NCBI GenBank assembly: GCA_030849805.1
Contig: JASANZ010001774.1
Location: 1-14,691, forward strand
Direction: 5' to 3'
Length of the DNA stretch: 14,691 nt
From: Sergeia podlipaevii
Taxonomy: Eukaryota; Euglenozoa; Kinetoplastea; Trypanosomatida; Trypanosomatidae
The notes under the pieces are model-generated. The model did not search any database and was not told the DNA's origin. It saw only the letters and a program-made list of their open reading frames with translations. Below are positions 1 to 7,861 of the stretch, piece by piece (positions within the stretch are counted from its first letter, which is position 1; each line of letters begins with the position of its first letter). The position numbers and the translations under genes were made by a program.

Positions 1-94
1 AGGCAAATAAAAGGGAGAAGCAAAGCAAAGCGGAGGGAGTAAGTGCAGGGAAGATAACACACTGAGCGCCTCAACAGAGGAGGAGAGAAGAGCC
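1..94 (-). promoter_or_regulatory. Possible pyrimidine-rich trans-splicing signal for a gene beyond the left edge
   Basis: Positions 1-40 and 75-94 are almost purely purine on the plus strand. In the sense of the genes they are pyrimidine tracts, the latter followed by an AG near 69-72. This is the usual composition of a trypanosomatid spliced-leader acceptor region. The gene it would serve is not in the window, so this is inference from composition and orientation. Confidence 0.3.
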
Positions 95-194
95 AGCGGG
101 GATAAATGTGAATATGTGGGGTGTATTCCAATAATGCATGCTGAAAGAATGATTCGTGTTGAATGGAATCATTCAACATATTTTTTTGTATTTG

Positions 195-222
<28 letters not shown>
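195..222. repeat. (AT)14 dinucleotide microsatellite
   Basis: Fourteen uninterrupted AT units in the gene-free spacer. It is the longest pure TA run in the window. Confidence 0.95.
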
Positions 223-225
<3 letters not shown>

Positions 226-1076
226 AGAAGTAGAATGGAAATGAGAAGGCGGGACTAAGTGGAACCCTCGGCTGAGCAAGGAGAAATCGGTGGATAAATA
301 CATGCACCTCCGTTTGGGAAATACATGTAGGACACATGGGTGAACGTGATTCCAGATAGTACGCCACGATTCTCTAGCGTACGTAACAAAAATGAAAGGA
401 TTTTTCTACAAATACATTATAGGCGTGTAAAACAAACGATGTGGAGACGCGTGCCAAGATGCATATACATAAATTGTAAGAGAAATGCGAAATGGAGGGA
501 TGACGAATTAAAAGATACCTGAAGCTTTTAAAAATAGAACTGTTAGCAATCCGCTTCTCGCTTCCCTGAAGCTTTGCTTCGTTCTCTCGGTAGCATTTTT
601 TTTTTTTGTAATTAGTGTAATTATTGTTATTGTTATTATCGTTTATTGTTGTTTGTTGTTTGTTGTTGTCATTGTGAAAATGATAAAACTCATTATCTGG
701 GTCCCTATATAGGGCACCAGTAACAGTGACCAAGATGGAACAAAACAAAAATGAAAATGAAGAGAGAGAAAACTCATTTAAAAATAAAAAATAAAAAAAA
801 ATGAAAGAGTGAAGATACGCGTTTCTCTTCATATATACTGCAGAGCAGCTCATATCTACATTTCACATGGACGTCATCATTACGGAATAGAAACACATAA
901 TATTACTCTTCAAATTATATAATAATTTAAAAAAAAAAAAAAAAGAGAGAGAAGGTAAGAAAACCCCCAAAGTACCTTTCAGTATAACGGACGCTATAAG
1001 ATAATAATAATAAAAAGAACAACGAAGTGTGAGAGAGAGAAAAAGAGAAAAGACGTGAAAAAAAAAAAAAACCAGT

Positions 1077-1212
1077 CACACACCTGCACACACACACCGC
1101 ACACACAGTTTGAACCGCCCACCAGTAAAGTAGACTGCAGGCGATACCTAAACAATATAAAGAATACATAGTGTATATAAAAGGACGCACACACACCTGC
1201 ACACACACACAT
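1077..1212. repeat. Pair of direct CA-rich repeats about 113 bp apart
   Basis: A CA-rich 21-mer with an embedded CCTG (core ACACACCTGCACACACAC) occurs at 1077-1097 and again at 1190-1210. Both copies sit in the presumed 3' UTR region of the carbonic-anhydrase-like gene, where the sense-strand sequence is GT-rich with an internal CAGG. The identity includes the non-CA interruption, so the two copies may be related by duplication rather than being independent CA slippage. Confidence 0.7.
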
Positions 1213-1280
1213 CCTCTCTTCCGCCTCCTCCCGTATTGGCATTCATCAAAATAAATCATACATTCAACCTAACTATAAAT

Positions 1281-1356
1281 ATAGATAGATAGATAGAGAG
1301 ATAGAGAGATAGAGAGATAGATAGATATATATTTATATTTATATATATATATATAT
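1281..1356. repeat. Compound GATA / GAGATA / TA microsatellite
   Basis: Tandem ATAG units pass into AGAGAGAT-type units (about 1281-1326), then TATTTATA and a TA run ending near 1356. It lies about 100 bp downstream of the stop codon of the carbonic-anhydrase-like gene, so it is probably in its 3' UTR. Confidence 0.9.
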
Positions 1357-1459
1357 TCATTTCAGAATTCCCGCGCCGACTCCTCCTATTTGCCACAAAC
1401 ATCGTGTTTAAAAAAAAAAAAATGCCCTTGTTGCCTTCGTGGATACTCTGCAATATCGC

Positions 1460-2857
1460 TTAAATTAACTCTACATGCTTCCCTCCACCATTGAGCCCAT
1501 CGTCATCATCCCTGCGCGGAGGACGGAACACACCATTTCTGCCAACGCTGGTCTTCACTTTGTCATGCACATTCAATGCGGACGTCAATGGGGTGCCACT
1601 CGCTCTGCTGTATCGCACATTCACACCAAACACCTCGCGCTGAGTGTTCGGATCCTTCCATAACTCGTTGTGCGGCGGCTGGTGCGTGTAGCGCTCGTAA
1701 AGAAGAAACAAGCAAGCAAACGCAAGCACTCCACACAAACACCCAATCATCACGACCGCATAATGCAGCGCCACCTTGTTATAACTAAGGCGTTCCCGGT
1801 TTTCCACACAATTCACAGGATTCGGCGTGGTGCGGAACTTGGGCACCAGTCCCTCGGGGCGGTACGACACCTCGCGCACAACACGACCATCCAACGGCTT
1901 CACAAGGCGGTAGTACAACCGCATTGGGCCATATTCATAAAATTGATGCATAGTCGACGTATCGACAGAGAGGATCTCAGTGCTGATGAAGAACTCATTG
2001 TTGCCACCGCAAGGCGGGGTGGTGTCAGTCCCCATGTACTGGTAAAATGATTTGACGGCTGGTATGTACGGCCTCACGCGTGTTGCAGCGGATTCGTAGC
2101 CGCGCAGAATGTTTTGCAACATAAAGTGTAAAGGTCCGTGAGAAAGTCCATCAGGCGATGTATCAATGAGAAAGGTCAACATCACAGTCCTGTTTGAAGT
2201 AGGCGCAACGTCACTTATCATCTCCTGATCATCAACAGAGGCGTTACTCGGTTTGAAGGTGTATCGCAGCTCCGCTGAAAGCTTTTTGCCATCAATCAAA
2301 TGCTCAGAAGGAAAGCGAAACGTGTAGTGGTCAAGTTTGTATGCCGGGAGATCCTCGTCAGCCACCTCAGTCCCGTCGTCCCAGTAGATGTACATCTCAA
2401 GTTCCTCCGCAGAGAAGTCGCACCTCACCATGTTGAAGGAGCTGTTGTATGATACAATAGCATCCAGTAAACCGATTGGCCGCCCATTGACGGGACGCAC
2501 CACCAGCACTGAGTCAAGGTCCTCCACGACAGCGCTCGTGTCAATGTCGATGGGTGACTGATTTGGCATGTTGCATGTAGGGAACCACATGCCCCACCAT
2601 CCTGATTCCTCGCCAAGAACCCCTTCGTAATTCCATGAATATATGCTGGGTGGGACTGTAGATGGCTGAAGTGGTGGTGGTGGACTACTCATGCTCGTAG
2701 TGGTGTCGCTGGAGGTACCTGAGGTGGTTGGTGTTGACGCTGGGATCGTCGTCGTGTATTGCACGCTGGTGGAAGGACCACCATCCCCCTGCGTGCCATG
2801 GTAAGATAGTATCCATAACGTCAGTGTAAAAACCGTGAACTTTTTGAATTGAGCCAT
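1460..2857 (-). CDS. Alpha-carbonic-anhydrase-like type I membrane protein, probably without zinc catalysis
   Basis: The product has 465 residues, with an ATG start and TAA stop. Layout: an N-terminal signal peptide (hydrophobic core about residues 8-18); a Thr/Ser/Pro-rich mucin-like stretch (29-70); an alpha-carbonic-anhydrase fold (about 73-335); one membrane span (about 363-386); and a cytoplasmic tail of about 78 residues containing Arg-rich and DDDD segments. Family landmarks are SWNYEG (74-79), QSPIDI (100-105), SEH (184-186) and TTPPC (279-283). Cys95 and Cys283 match the usual extracellular disulfide. The zinc ligands are not seen: by alignment to the QFHFHW and ELHLVH motifs of active enzymes, the three histidines become Thr179, Arg181 and Arg198, and the His64 proton-shuttle position is also not His. 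Possible N-glycosylation sites are Asn138, Asn205 and Asn222. I infer a non-catalytic surface binding or receptor role. Family assignment is firm; function is open. Confidence 0.9.
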   Translation of the reverse strand: MAQFKKFTVFTLTLWILSYHGTQGDGGPSTSVQYTTTIPASTPTTSGTSSDTTTSMSSPPPPLQPSTVPPSIYSWNYEGVLGEESGWWGMWFPTCNMPNQSPIDIDTSAVVEDLDSVLVVRPVNGRPIGLLDAIVSYNSSFNMVRCDFSAEELEMYIYWDDGTEVADEDLPAYKLDHYTFRFPSEHLIDGKKLSAELRYTFKPSNASVDDQEMISDVAPTSNRTVMLTFLIDTSPDGLSHGPLHFMLQNILRGYESAATRVRPYIPAVKSFYQYMGTDTTPPCGGNNEFFISTEILSVDTSTMHQFYEYGPMRLYYRLVKPLDGRVVREVSYRPEGLVPKFRTTPNPVNCVENRERLSYNKVALHYAVVMIGCLCGVLAFACLFLLYERYTHQPPHNELWKDPNTQREVFGVNVRYSRASGTPLTSALNVHDKVKTSVGRNGVFRPPRRDDDDGLNGGGKHVELI

Positions 2858-2977
2858 CCCGTTTTTTTTTTTCGTTTTTCGTTTTATTTTGAAAGTAGCG
2901 GGTTTATTGTGTTTGTGTGTGTGTGTGTGCTTTATTTACCGCTTATTTTTTTTTTCCTTGCTTTGTGTTAGTGTTTG

Positions 2978-3010
2978 CTTGGCCGTTTTATTTTTTTTAA
3001 AACAAAGAAA
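2978..3010 (-). promoter_or_regulatory. Candidate trans-splice acceptor for the carbonic-anhydrase-like mRNA
   Basis: In gene sense a TTTCTTTGTTTT tract (plus 2999-3010) is followed by the first AG at plus 2978-2979, which would give a 5' UTR of about 120 nt. A stronger CT-rich tract at 3303-3330 with its first AG near 3254 is an alternative, giving a leader of about 400 nt. The choice between them cannot be made from sequence. Confidence 0.3.
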
Positions 3011-3888
3011 TTGTTGTGTCGATAAATTGATGTATATATATATACTATTGCAAATAACAATAATATCGGTCCAGCGTAGTTTTGAGACACTAGAGTATTT
3101 TTTTAAAAAGGTACCTTAAAAATATTAAGGACAGCAAATCAAAGATCAAAATATGATATTTTTAATAATAATAAAAAAAACTCAAAGATGGCTAGTCTCT
3201 AAAGTATTGTATTTTGAGAAGTGAGAGAAAACAAGAGAGAATCCGTATGTTTGCCTTAATGTAATAAAAAATATATAAATAAAAAATGAATCATTTTTTT
3301 TTAAAGAGAGAGAGAGAATGAGGAAGAAAATAGCATTGAGACCATATGCATAAGGAAAATGCTTTTGCAAATACAGTTTGCCCCTAAACTATCCATTTCT
3401 TCTTTTTTTTTTGCTTGTTTGGTGAAGCAACCGTGAAAAAAGGGAAAAAAAAGGAAGCTGATACGAGGTCGGCAGTTACCAAGAAAAAATGTAATGTTAT
3501 ATATAATGTTGTAGATATTGTATATGTAAGTGTATGGGTGCGCACGCAACAATGCAAGAGAAAGAAGGAAAAAAAAGAATAACAAATGTACAGGCAATGC
3601 ATACAAACGACGGCCAAACATAGTGCAAATAGGGTCGACCGATGATATCAGCAAAGCAAGGCAAAACAATGATAATAACACATGAAACGTGAAGGAAAAC
3701 AATAAGCGGAAGATCAGAGAAGCAAAAAGAAGAAAAAAAGAAAATATCACCAATATCAGTTGCTACTACTATACTAGAGGCACCTACATGGGTGTACGTA
3801 TAAAGTAGAAAAAAAAAAAGAAATGAGACGCAGCCTTCGTCTTCTGCGCTTGCAAAGTTGAAAAGCAAAAGAAAAAAAAAATCATCAA

Positions 3889-3913
3889 CCTCTCTCTCTC
3901 TCTTTCTCTCTCT
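3889..3913. repeat. CT-rich microsatellite just downstream of the kinase stop
   Basis: A near-pure CT tract on the plus strand (GA in gene sense) lies about 26 bp beyond the kinase stop codon, so in the presumed 3' UTR. As a sense-strand purine tract it has the wrong polarity to be a splice-acceptor pyrimidine tract. Confidence 0.85.
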
Positions 3914-3939
3914 ACATATACCACCACTATTGGTGCTAC

Positions 3940-6900
3940 CTACACACGATGCTGCAGCTGCTGTTGTCTCTCTATGTAGCTATCGAGCACCACAATCTCT
4001 TCAACCGTCGGTAGCTCTACCCAATGTGCTCTGTTTGGTATCCAGTCCATCACAAGCCTCACATCTCGCTGTAAGAGACCGTGCGTTTTGTAGTATATGT
4101 ACACAAGCTGAAACACATCTTGGCTCAAACACCCAAGTACTTGCTTTGCTAGCGCCTCGCGACGAGCAGCATACGGGCGTAGCCAAGAGCTTAGTGCCGC
4201 AGGCGATGACAAGACGTTCTTTGAGTGTGCATGAGAAACATCATCGCATTCTGAGGAAAGTCCTTTGGACTCCCCCTCGCCCCTGTCGTCTTTGGGCTTC
4301 GTATCATTCCGGACCTCCTCCTCTTTGCTGTCTTTGCCGCCTTCACGCTCCTTGCTGCTCGAGTGAGTCCGTATGGATGGTGTGCGATGGAGTTGTGGAG
4401 AGCTTGGCATGGGAGACGCGCTTTGTGTGCCAAAGTTGTCCAAACGTTTTGGACGGTGGAGGTGCCCATCGGCGATGGCTGGGGTGGGCAAATCATCTGA
4501 ATAAGAGGAGCAGCGGCGGCGTTGGTGCCGGTCTGCATTGGTGAGTGGAGCACGTGCTGCCCACGTGCGCGTATCGCCCTCGCCATGACCGCCTTTCATT
4601 ATGTTTGCATAACCCGCCTCGTCACAACTCCCCACCACCTGCACCGCATGAGCGTAGTTACTAAGGGTGTAAGGCATGCTGTCGGTCAGCTGTGCCCCGT
4701 ACTTGCTCTCCAGCATGTGTGCATCACGGTGGTGCTCCTTGGCACGTACAACGCGCTGCACATGTGCTCGCAGTGCCCACACTTCCTGCGCAAGCTCCTC
4801 CGTGGTCTTGTAGCGCATGTCACGCACGTTTGGATGCTGAGCGTAGAAGACCTCCAGTCCATCTTTTGTCGTCGTTTGATCCTTGTCCCCACTGTCAGCG
4901 CCGCGTGCCCTCGCTTCAACCTCCAAGTCTCGCCCTCCACTCCCGGCTCCCCCATCTTGTGCACGTGCATAGGAAGCATCGTGGCTAACGGAACTGCCGC
5001 GCCGACTGACACTGGTGCTCTCGCTGCCTCCGCCACTGCCACTGTCACCCCTGTTGCTGCTGTTCGCACGGCTTGGCCGTCTCTTCCCCGTAGGCGACTC
5101 TGTCAAGTTCCTCTGAGGCTGCAGCGGGGATATTGGATCATGCAGGGGCTGCTGGAGGTCTAGTACTACCCCTTGAAGAGGTGTCGTAGGAGAATTTGAT
5201 GGCGCCGCAGAAGCAGGTGGCCGCGACGGAGAGCAAAATAATAAAGTATCTGTAGACACAGTTCGGCCACGTGGTGGAAAAGCAGGACTGCTGATTGGTG
5301 GCTTCCTTGCAGCAGCTGCTCCGGCATTAACTGCAGCAGGAGGAGGAGATCGCATAGCAATCGCATCCGGCGTGGCGCGTGGATCCTCGTCGTAAACCAT
5401 AAAAGGTCGCATACTTGCTGTAGGTTGCAATGTGAAAGGAGGGGTGGCCCTGCTTTCATCTACACGTGCCACCATCGCAGTCGCAGAGGAAAACGAAGAT
5501 GGGCTGCCACCACCACCGCCGCCGCCGCTTACGGAAGAGTTTTCTCTAAAGCCTCCAGTCCCTGAGGGCATGCGCAGCGGAGAACCTGCCAAAAAGAAAG
5601 TCCCGGCGCTGGCGGCAATACCCAGCGAGGAGCCCGAGGCGCTGCTCCGCGGTGACATTCCCATCGAGTAGAGCGCTGCCACGGCCGCTTCCTTTGCTTT
5701 GTTTTCCAACAGCTCGCGATCCACTGAGGGCAGGTGGCGTGGGATACCAATCTGTGCTTCTACACGCATGTACGCTGGCACCCCAACTTCACCACCTGAG
5801 ACACCCCCAAGGAGTAGTGAAGAAGCTGGCCGCGATGTCGTTGCTCCTGTGCCTTGTTGATTCATCTCACTACGCTGCGCCTCTGCAATGATGACGCGGA
5901 GCTGCGCTACTTGTCGCTGAAAGGCTACTTCTGCTGGAGAGTCAGGCACATCGCACGGCACCCGAATAGAAAAGAACAATTCTAGATACGCTGATACACA
6001 CGGCATCGCAAGCACCTCGGCGCAGGTGGGACGTGCCTTGGGATCTAAAGCAAACATGCGATCCAGAAGCTCAGAAATGCACGCTGGGTAGTGGGGCGGA
6101 ATGGGTTCGCGCTCGCCACGGCTGACGCGCATCACCAACGCGCCAATATCGCGGGCCTCATAAGGGTGTCGGAGACATAACAGCTCATAGAGAATACAGC
6201 CCAGCGACCACACATCGGACTTCAGATTGGTCTCCCCCTGCAGAGCCTCAGGAGCCATATAGAGGGGGGTGCCTTTCATCGCCTCAGAGCTGGGTCCGCC
6301 GCGTGGCACGCCAGCACCAGTACCACCAGACCCTGGCAGACTCTGAAATGTGTCTCCCATGAGTGGTCGTGTTGTTGATTCCTCCCCGTGTATCCCCATC
6401 ACGCCACCGCCACCGCCACCGCCACCGCCACCGCCACCGGCCGCCGCCGCCGCCGTCGCCGTGAGTGTGCCTGCCCCAGCCGCAGCAAGTTTCTTCGTCA
6501 TAAGTGGCGAGTAAGCGGTGAGGGAAGAGGACCTGCGACGGGCAAAAATGCCGCTGGCGATGCTCACGCTATCGGGCTGGTTGCCGCCCTCGCTGTCTAA
6601 CTTCTCCGCGACGCCGAAGTCGCCCACCGCGACAGTGTTGTTCACCTCGTCAAGAAAGACGTTATGAGATTTGATGTCGCGATGCATGACGCGCTCAGTG
6701 TGGAGGTAGTGAACGGCAAGCACCATCTGCACAAACCAGAGCATCGCCTGTCTCAGGGGGAAATACGTGTCCTTGTCCCTCTGTCGCGCGAGCAGTGCAT
6801 CCAAGTCGCCACCGCCGTAGTAGTCCATGACGAGACAGAGATCGTTGTCGTTAAACAGAAAGGCATCTCGCTGCGCCACAATAAAAGGGTGGTGGAGCTT

Positions 6901-7074
6901 GCTCATAACAAAGCTCTCCTGAGCGGCTGCCTGACGCTGCTGAGGGTCCAAATCCTGAAGGGGAATGCGCTTCATGACTAGCACCTGATCGTCTAAAATA
7001 CGACGGACTTTAAACACGACACCAAAGCTACCCGTCGCCATCTTCTCTATTATTCTATACTCATGAAGAGGCAT
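3940..7074 (-). CDS. NEK-like serine/threonine protein kinase with long low-complexity region and C-terminal tail
   Basis: The product has 1044 residues, starts MPLHEYRII and stops at TAG. The frame is open back to a TGA at 7141-7143 but has no earlier ATG, so I use 7074. The kinase domain spans about 6-369: glycine loop ATGSFGVV (13-20, first Gly replaced by Ala), Lys35 in VMKRI, Glu53, HRDIKSHN (131-138), DFG (152-154), GTPLYMAPE (268-276) and SDVWSLGCILYELL. All catalytic residues are present, so it should be active. DFG-to-APE is about 124 residues against roughly 30 usual; the insert has RRRSSS (179-184), Ala-rich sequence and 12 consecutive Gly (213-224). Residues 370-735 are Ser/Pro/Gly-rich and probably disordered. 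A helical, likely coiled-coil segment follows (about 740-790), and the last 84 residues are again folded-looking. NEK kinases commonly act at basal bodies, flagella or in the cell cycle; the target here is unknown. Confidence 0.9.
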   Translation of the reverse strand: MPLHEYRIIEKMATGSFGVVFKVRRILDDQVLVMKRIPLQDLDPQQRQAAAQESFVMSKLHHPFIVAQRDAFLFNDNDLCLVMDYYGGGDLDALLARQRDKDTYFPLRQAMLWFVQMVLAVHYLHTERVMHRDIKSHNVFLDEVNNTVAVGDFGVAEKLDSEGGNQPDSVSIASGIFARRRSSSLTAYSPLMTKKLAAAGAGTLTATAAAAAGGGGGGGGGGGGVMGIHGEESTTRPLMGDTFQSLPGSGGTGAGVPRGGPSSEAMKGTPLYMAPEALQGETNLKSDVWSLGCILYELLCLRHPYEARDIGALVMRVSRGEREPIPPHYPACISELLDRMFALDPKARPTCAEVLAMPCVSAYLELFFSIRVPCDVPDSPAEVAFQRQVAQLRVIIAEAQRSEMNQQGTGATTSRPASSLLLGGVSGGEVGVPAYMRVEAQIGIPRHLPSVDRELLENKAKEAAVAALYSMGMSPRSSASGSSLGIAASAGTFFLAGSPLRMPSGTGGFRENSSVSGGGGGGGSPSSFSSATAMVARVDESRATPPFTLQPTASMRPFMVYDEDPRATPDAIAMRSPPPAAVNAGAAAARKPPISSPAFPPRGRTVSTDTLLFCSPSRPPASAAPSNSPTTPLQGVVLDLQQPLHDPISPLQPQRNLTESPTGKRRPSRANSSNRGDSGSGGGSESTSVSRRGSSVSHDASYARAQDGGAGSGGRDLEVEARARGADSGDKDQTTTKDGLEVFYAQHPNVRDMRYKTTEELAQEVWALRAHVQRVVRAKEHHRDAHMLESKYGAQLTDSMPYTLSNYAHAVQVVGSCDEAGYANIMKGGHGEGDTRTWAARAPLTNADRHQRRRCSSYSDDLPTPAIADGHLHRPKRLDNFGTQSASPMPSSPQLHRTPSIRTHSSSKEREGGKDSKEEEVRNDTKPKDDRGEGESKGLSSECDDVSHAHSKNVLSSPAALSSWLRPYAARREALAKQVLGCLSQDVFQLVYIYYKTHGLLQRDVRLVMDWIPNRAHWVELPTVEEIVVLDSYIERQQQLQHRV
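6403..6438. repeat. (GCCACC)6 hexanucleotide repeat coding for poly-Gly
   Basis: Six perfect GCCACC units on the plus strand read GGTGGC in gene sense and encode Gly213-Gly224 of the NEK-like kinase. A GCC-rich stretch beside it encodes an Ala run. The repeat is in frame (a unit is two codons), so gain or loss of units keeps the reading frame and could vary loop length between alleles. Confidence 0.95.
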
Positions 7075-7190
7075 TGTCGCGACTGTGTTGTTGCTTTTCT
7101 TCTTGCCTTTTCCTTTTTTCAATGATGTCCCTTCTTCTTTTCAATCTTTACTTTTCCTTCCTCCCTTCTTCTACCTTTTATTCTGGTAAA

Positions 7191-7211
7191 ATAATAATAA
7201 TAATAATAATA
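7191..7211. repeat. (ATA)7 trinucleotide microsatellite
   Basis: Seven uninterrupted ATA units lie about 120 bp before the kinase ATG, within its probable 5' leader. Confidence 0.9.
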
Positions 7212-7243
7212 CTGAAATTCCTATTGGGGTAAGAAGCAGAGTT

Positions 7244-7294
7244 CTTGAACCCACACAGAGAGCAAGAGAGAAATAAAAATAGAAGAGAATGTAT
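7244..7294 (-). promoter_or_regulatory. Candidate trans-splice acceptor for the NEK-like kinase mRNA
   Basis: In gene sense a strong pyrimidine tract (plus 7257-7291; CTTCTATTTTTATTTCTCTC is its core) is followed by the first AG at plus 7244-7245, giving a 5' leader of about 170 nt. A second AG near 7221-7222 could also be used. The layout fits known trypanosomatid spliced-leader acceptors; use of the site is inferred. Confidence 0.55.
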
Positions 7295-7861
7295 TTCCCT
7301 CTTTTTACCTTCGTCGATTTGCTTTGGTGTTCCTAACAATTATTAAAATCCTTGAGTGAACCAGCAATGGCGCAATACGACCGCGCACGTTTGCGAGGCT
7401 GTGGATAGAAACACGCACTGCTATCTACGTGATTGAATAAGGAAGAGAGAATACAGGAGGAGAAGTAATACCAATTATAATTATAGTAGTGATCAGACAA
7501 TCGCGTATATATATGTCAAAATCAAACGCAATTTTTTTTTTTTTTTTAAAAAAAACAATGAAAGAGAGAAAGATAAAGCCGATACAACCGAATAACATTT
7601 TTCTGAGGAATATATATCTTCTTTTAAAAAGAAGAAAAAAAAGAGGTGCTCTCAAAGAAATATGTGTGCTTTTCATGGTTTATGGGAGGAGGAAAATGCC
7701 TTAATAAAAAAAAAGGCAGCATTTTCAGTTCATTTATTTCCTTTTCAAAAAGGTGCCGAATGGGGGGTCTCTCAAGCACACTACAAAAAAACAAAAAGCG
7801 TGCGAACTTGCTTAACAAAGAAAATGCTGTGTAGATATATATGTGTATACGCAAAAACTAT

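Larger units (their letters stand above)
1..1459. other. Long gene-free spacer downstream of the carbonic-anhydrase-like gene
   Basis: No credible coding region. The only longer open frame (minus strand, 374-853) encodes Asn runs and Phe/Leu-rich stretches that come from simple-sequence DNA. The first part, nearest 1459, should be the 3' UTR of the carbonic-anhydrase-like gene. The far left end is purine-rich on the plus strand, so pyrimidine-rich in the sense of the genes, and may serve the next gene beyond the window. The stretch contains TA, CA and GATA-type microsatellites and many A-runs. Confidence 0.7.
2858..3939. other. Spacer between the NEK-like kinase and carbonic-anhydrase-like genes
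   Basis: This is 1082 bp without a credible gene. Near 3939 it should be the kinase 3' UTR, and near 2858 the 5' UTR of the carbonic-anhydrase-like mRNA. It holds a TG run (about 2916-2929), TA runs, many A/T homopolymers, and a purine-rich plus-strand stretch (about 3303-3330) that reads as CT-rich in gene sense. Minus-strand open frames here (3301-3753, 3497-3868) are Phe/Leu/Ser-rich translations of T-rich DNA and are not supported as genes. Confidence 0.7.
7075..7861. other. Spacer between the uncharacterised large gene and the kinase gene
   Basis: This is 787 bp with no credible gene. It should comprise the 3' UTR of the large uncharacterised gene (near 7861) and the kinase 5' leader (near 7075). 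Pyrimidine-rich plus-strand DNA directly beside the kinase start (7090-7190) makes the 5' leader purine-rich in gene sense. An (ATA)7 run lies at 7191-7211, an A/T homopolymer junction at about 7530-7555, and short TA runs occur at about 7505-7513 and 7832-7840. Confidence 0.7.

Noticed and set aside
374..853. A 159-codon minus-strand open frame in the left spacer
   Set aside because: Its translation is Asn runs and Phe/Leu/Ser-rich stretches from simple-sequence DNA, with no domain-like part. It fits 3' UTR or spacer better than a gene.
1460..2857. Active carbonic anhydrase annotation
   Set aside because: Family membership is clear, but the three zinc-ligand histidines cannot be found at the expected motif positions, so I do not assign the enzymatic activity.
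3301..3868. Two overlapping minus-strand open frames rich in Phe, Leu and Ser, resembling membrane proteins
   Set aside because: The hydrophobic look is explained by T-rich codons in gene-sense pyrimidine-rich spacer DNA. The frames overlap each other and neither has a family signature.
3858..5163. Plus-strand open frames of 228 and 213 codons opposite the kinase gene
   Set aside because: They lie entirely or largely antisense to the well-supported kinase frame, have shadow-type composition and show no recognisable motif. The strand is also opposite to all four genes.
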